Below, piece by piece: positions 59,681 to 64,000 of a DNA stretch of 64,000 nt. Position 1 is the first letter of the stretch. Each line of letters opens with the position of its first letter. Location: NCBI RefSeq assembly GCF_921293095.1, contig NC_060257.1:89455449-89519448 (forward strand), given 5' to 3'. The notes under the pieces are model-generated. The model worked only from the letters and a program-made list of their open reading frames with translations. It was not told the DNA's origin and searched no databases. Both the position numbers and the translations under genes were made by a program. The stretch comes from Ischnura elegans. Taxonomy: Eukaryota > Arthropoda > Insecta > Odonata > Coenagrionidae.

Positions 59681-61096
59681 CTATAATAAAGGGAGAAATC
59701 AAGTGCCAAAAGATATATGGCTCCGAAGTACTTGCAATAAATAGATACACTTGAGGTCCTAAATTTAAAAAGACTCTTTGCACCCAGTCAAGGACCTGTG
59801 CAAAGTTATTTACACCAATTGAGTGAATTTGCCAAGAATAAGTCGTTAGGGGGGGTCGAGCTTCCTATACTTTTATAGTAATGAAAAATAATCAAGTTAC
59901 ATGCAAAGTTTAAGTTAGTTTTATTTAAACTGGTTATAGGTATTGGGGAAGGCTTTCGTGGACCAAGACTGCCGCTCATCCTCCCCTGGAGATGCAGTCC
60001 AGTCTGTACACGTGAAAGTGCTTATTGTGCAAGGAATGATGAGGTGATAAGTGTGTCTCTTTGAACAAAATTATATCTGTGTTGTTGTCAGTTTCATATT
60101 GAAGGAGTTCATACTAGACAATGCTATCTTATGATATAAAAAAGTTACAATCGTGGTTCTGCAATGCGGTCAGCCTTGCACGAAGAATCAAATCATTGTC
60201 ATGAATTCTCAAAATGAACTCCGAGTTTTGAACTCTATTTTTTTACTTATCATCTTTTTATCAATGAAGTGAGCGTTAGAAATAAAAATAAAAAAGATCG
60301 GATACATTTATGCTAAAATTTTAAGTAAACTTGTACCAATAAGTAAAAAAAGAACTCTGGCATTTGTCACATTTACCAAGTTGAAGACATTAACCTTTCA
60401 GCTGCGGCAGCTATATGATGGCTAGTCTAACAACTTGCACAATTTGAAAAATTGCCAATTTTCCGCGGGGCAGAGAAGGTGAAAGTCCATTAGGTAGTAT
60501 GTAAAATCCTCCCAGCCATTTTTCCTGGGAGGGAGGACCCCAGTCTCCAAAGGGAAGGGTTTGAGGTTTTCTGGATAATTTGGTGAAATCATTTCATCGG
60601 CCCAAATATACAAAACAAATGTAATGTGAAGTTTGTTCGTAATTTTCTGTTTAATTTAATACCAATCATCACAGAAATTGGAAGGTATAACAATGGTTAA
60701 AAGTCTTCTTTGCATCTCTACAACTTCTTGCATCCAGTCTCCTTTGTGCATCGGGAGGATGATGGAAGGCCAGGGAATGGAATGCGAGCAATAACATCCC
60801 AGAGAAGGGACTCAAGTTTCCATGCAGGCTTCCACGGAGATTTTGACTATAGGCAGTGATTATTCCAGGTTTCCTTCCTCGTCGATCCATTTTCCTGGCC
60901 TTTATTTAGCCAAAGTTCCAGTTGACTTCCAGGGTTCCACCTGGAACGTTGGCAAAATAATGGAGGAAAATGGTTCAGTGCGGTGGGAAACCCGGAAGAA
61001 TCACTGTTTAAAAGGAAGGGACTGGTTTGGGCAAGGAGAGAGGGCTGTACGTCATTCGTAAAAGAAAGAGAGTGGGTGACAAGAGGCGGCTGAGAA
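59681..61096. other. Whirlin intron, unassigned part
   Basis: No conserved exon. Short open frames at 60422-60613 and 60669-61061 lack recognisable domains. Confidence 0.4.
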
Positions 61097-61391
61097 CAGT
61101 GGCGCAGCGAGGGGGGGTTTCGGGGATAAACCCCCCCCCCCCAGAGCTCAGAGAAATTTTTAAGTTTAATCCATTTTAATTAATTAGATTAATATTACTT
61201 ATAGAATAATGTAAGCATTATAAAAATAACCCTCAGAAGGCCGTTAAACTCAACATTTTGAACCATTTTTGTTTAAATTTTTCTGGGGGAGGGCCCTGAA
61301 ATTCCCCTGGAGGGTATTCCATACCCCGTAACTCCCCAGTATTAATTGTGCCTAAAACCCCCCCTAGCCTTAATTCCTAGCTGCGCCCCTG
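61097..61391. mobile_element. hAT-type MITE, CAGTGGCGCAGC family, copy 2
   Basis: The 295-bp unit has GCTGAGAA on both sides (61089-61096 and 61392-61399), a perfect 8-bp duplication. The ends are CAGTGGCGCAGC and, inward from the right, CAGGGGCGCAGC. It aligns inverted with copy 1 at 1896-2210. Confidence 0.9.
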
Positions 61392-61416
61392 GCTGAGAAG
61401 AGTTGGCGGCGGCGCA

Positions 61417-62794
61417 CAGTGGTCCCAAATCGAAAAATGCTGGCCAAAACTCATTTTTTCGACTATTTACAAGGAAGTTTCATTGGATTGGATATTTCCA
61501 TTGGACATCGGCGGCCCGCAGTGCAAGCGTTGGCGGCGGCCGCTGGTGAAGTCGACTGCTCAGGAAAATGATCCTCCGACAGATCGATCGTGGTGGCCGC
61601 TCGTCGAAGGATAACCTCCGTAGCCCCTCTGGTGTCATCCGCGGGAAGGCTTGGTTGACCTCCTCAAGGCGATGCCTGTTCGTCGACTCCCCAGACATCG
61701 ATGTCGCGAAGATGTGCGAAGTCGAAAAAAGAAAGCATTGGCGAAGCCAACATACTTGATGCAATTGGTAGTCTCTTCTCTTCTGTTCACTACCGGTAGC
61801 GATTTAAGACTTATGCATCGACTTTCAGTGATGTTAAAATCCCTACGCTGCGGCAATGAGATGAATAATGAAGCCTTCAGCCAATATTGCGAGGAAACAG
61901 CTGAGCTGTACATCGAGCTTTATGGTTGGTATTACATATGCTACCAATGGTACATAAAGTACTGATAGATGGAACAGTAATTGCCAAATAATCCTTTCTT
62001 CCTATTGGAGCTTTAATGGAGGAAGCTTTGGAGGCCAGGAGCATCGACATAAGGAAATTCCGAGAGCACCTACAAGAAAATCCTCAAGAAAGTTGAATAA
62101 TGAAGATATCTTTCGAAGGCTCCTTTTACTAAATGAACCATACATTTAAATTACATCACGAGTTCCAAAAAACGAGGTCGGCCTATCAGGTGAGGTGAAA
62201 ATCTGATAATTTTATGTGATTCGCAGAGCGACTAAGAGTCAGATGGGGTAACATATATGTTGGGATGGCGATTCTTTTAAAATTCGTTTTTTGCGATACA
62301 TAAAAGTGATTTTGTTGAAATTTAAACATTATCCTCCGCAATGTCCTTAATATCAGTCTATTTATTTGATCTAATGTGACTTATCTAATGCATGGAAGCC
62401 AAAAAATAGTATGTGTGAGTAGTTTTTCCGATTTCGGTGTCTCGCCGACTATGCTGATGGCCGCGGATTCGAATCTCGTAAATTTCATGTGGTAAGTTCT
62501 GTCATGGCTTATAACGAAAATTCATACATCTTTTACCTTAAAATTATACTGTTTTAAGTTCTTCATCAACAACAAGTTATCGCCAATGGCAATGACATCT
62601 ATATCGAGATTTTCTAAAAATTGTTTAAATAATAACAGCTAAAACAATGATGAAATGAAGAGATAGCGTAAAAATAGTGCCAAATTCATATTCAGGCGAT
62701 TAAATTCAGTGAGGAACTTCCATTTTCCTCGCTAACTTAGGTCAAATTACGACTTGATTAATTTTGGCCAGCTTTTTTCGATTTGGGACCAGTG
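61417..62794 (+). mobile_element. hAT-like element with CAGTGGTCCC ends
   Basis: CAGTGGTCCCAAATCGAAAA at 61417 is mirrored by CACTGGTCCCAAATCGAAAA read inward from 62794. Both continue to 'gctggccaaaa'. GCGGCGCA (61409-61416) and GCGTCGCA (62796-62803) form a 7/8 target duplication, one base off the right end. Length is about 1378 bp. It contains a decayed open frame (61771-62190) and lies 25 bp from the MITE 61097-61391. Confidence 0.82.
61771..62190 (+). pseudogene. Transposon-encoded ORF relic
   Basis: Shifted frames read HRLSVMLKSLRCG, then EAFSQYCEETAELYIELYGW (about 61870-61930). After frame changes come VHKVLIDGTVIAK and LPIGALMEEALEARSIDIRK FREH (split here; about 61950-62080). I know this arrangement from multi-copy arthropod transposon proteins of unclear function, but cannot assign a family name. 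Confidence 0.55.
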
Positions 62795-62967
62795 TGCGTC
62801 GCACTCGTTCCCACTCACAGTCACCGGTACACTTTTCGTGTCACCGGTCGTTCGTCGTCGGTCGGTCGTTCGTTTCGTTCATTTCCCACAGCTGAAGGGT
62901 TTAGGTGCCGTGTAAATAGGTGCCGCTGGAGGGCAGCAGCGTTGGAGTGCGTGCGTGTGTCACTCAC

Positions 62968-63102
62968 GTGGATGTTGATGATCCGGGGGAGTGGGTGTTT
63001 GGTGTTGGCTCCTCCTTCGATCGCAATCCCCAACATCGGCCTGGTCTTCCTCACGGTGATCCGAAGATTGCCCTGCTGATCCGCAACCACCGATGAGTTA
63101 CC
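62968..63102 (-). CDS. WHRN: Whirlin exon: start of last PDZ domain
   Basis: A 135-nt phase-0 exon between acceptor GATCACAG and donor GTGAGTG. It reads GNSSVVADQQGNLRITVRKT followed by RPMLGIAIEGGANTKHPLPR and IINIH. The LGIAIEGGANT motif is the peptide-binding loop of whirlin PDZ3 (human LGIAIEGGANTRQPLPR). The first ten residues are the end of the linker before the domain. Confidence 0.94.
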
Positions 63103-64000
63103 CTGTGATCGAATGGATGGACGTTTATTAATTGGCCTTGGAGTAACCCACAAGAGCAAAGGAAAGAAATTATTCTGCTCAACAACAAATATCATTTAAA
63201 TAAAATACCCAACATAAGGTAAGAAAAAAATAAGTTTTAACCTCTCTGGAATCTTGCAGCATTGAATATGTCTGGGGAAGAAGCTAATGTCAGTGTCGTA
63301 CATGAGTGCAGAGAAATCCAAAGAGAATTTTTATTGAGGGAAAAAACAAAAAGACATTTATAATGCTGATGAGGCAGGATTTTTTCATAACTTTCTCCCT
63401 GATAAGACCGTGGGAATATATGGTGAATAGTGCCTCAGTGGAAAGAAAAGGAAAGATAGATTTCTTTAGAAGGAAGAGAAAGATAGATTTTTTGAACCAG
63501 CCATTACTTCATTACAGCCCTTCAAACTCGGGTAACTTTTGAATTTTACCGTAGGCAACGACAATTGCTCAACCGTTCCCGCGGAAGTGATCCATAAGAA
63601 CCGTGGCAATCAAATTGGGAGATAAAATGTGACATGTGACAAGTTAAAATTTAAACTTCATTAAACTCTACCATGTCTAAAAATAGCATGGGCAAAACAT
63701 TTTTATGTACATCTTGTAGAGCATCTAAAATCTCGTGGGGGAGGGGCTTATGGTTACATCTCAGAGGCTCCGAAATTTACTTACTTAAGTTAACAAACAG
63801 TATGTAAACAAACACTAAGTGGCCTTATTAATTAAGGTACGACTTAATTGATGTGGCTACTCACACAGTGGTTGTACCTACCTCGTATGTTGTTTGCTTC
63901 TGTATACAATTCTGAATACCTAGCTTAAGAGCATGTACGCCAAGGATGCTTTGTACATATGGCGCATATTTTGTATAGTTAGCATCATTTTTAACGCAAT
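63103..64000. other. Upstream whirlin intron, unassigned
   Basis: The next upstream whirlin exon is not found here. The stretch is AT-rich with no element ends recognised. The gene must continue past the window. Confidence 0.45.

Larger units (their letters stand above)
48836..63102 (-). other. WHRN: Gene span (3' part): whirlin / dyschronic orthologue
   Basis: Three in-phase exons encode 118 residues: the last PDZ domain and C-terminus of whirlin. The PDZ carries the LGIAIEGGANT carboxylate-binding loop and LPRIINI strand. GGLEVGQLILEVDGQKVEG and then HQEVARLIAESFA follow, the same order as in human whirlin PDZ3. Whirlin is a multi-PDZ scaffold, part of the stereocilium and ankle-link complex in vertebrates (WHRN, Usher type 2D). 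The fly homologue dyschronic controls the Slowpoke BK channel and synapse output. Upstream exons lie beyond 63102, most past the window edge. The two introns seen are 10.6 and 3.3 kb. Other PDZ proteins fit less well because the GIAIEGGANT-LPRI pair is a whirlin signature. Confidence 0.93.

Noticed and set aside
62435-62490. tRNA-like B box GGATTCGAATCTC
   Set aside because: No A box at proper spacing; it may be chance or a highly decayed SINE.

Overview
This is a nuclear window from an animal genome. It is AT-rich and crowded with transposons, and the genes have short exons and introns of 9-14 kb. Two host genes can be read exon by exon, both on the minus strand. Protein style and transposon content (Tigger/pogo, hAT and P-like elements, RTE LINE) point to an arthropod, probably an insect. 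I cannot name the species.

Host genes. (1) A complete six-exon CCDC25 orthologue starts at ATG 41940 and stops at 7330. Its 618-nt CDS encodes 205 aa, all splice sites are GT-AG, and all phases agree. (2) The last three coding exons of a whirlin (Drosophila dyschronic) orthologue lie at 63102-62968, 59680-59602 and 48978-48836. They encode the final PDZ domain and the C-terminus. The rest of that gene lies beyond the right edge. The genes are tandem, with about 6.9 kb between the whirlin stop and the CCDC25 start.

Layout. 1-7329, downstream of CCDC25: two hAT-type MITEs and a dead Tigger element. 7412-16787 (CCDC25 intron 5): a pogo-like element holding a second TA-flanked element, plus another TA-flanked element. 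16991-26827 (intron 4): a four-deep nest, with a hAT relic split by a 5.1-kb Tigger, which holds a 1.8-kb TA-flanked element, which holds a 0.3-kb Harbinger-like MITE. 27008-41059 (intron 3): an unnamed transposon-type gene relic, a 6.6-kb P-element-like unit with a THAP remnant and a satellite array of about 312-316-bp units, several MITEs, a tRNA-SINE and an RTE fragment. 41941-48835 (intergenic): MITEs, a LINE 3' end and a tRNA-SINE. 48979-59601 (whirlin intron): a hAT element with an exact 8-bp target duplication and a large foldback, an RTE LINE interrupted by a 200-bp insertion that carries a hammerhead-ribozyme motif, and a TA-flanked element. 59681-62967 (whirlin intron): two neighbouring hAT-type elements.

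The most unusual item is the 200-bp insertion at 53444-53643. On the minus strand it contains a complete minimal type-I hammerhead core, of the kind known from Penelope-like elements and metazoan retrozymes. The second is the P-like element that encloses a satellite array.
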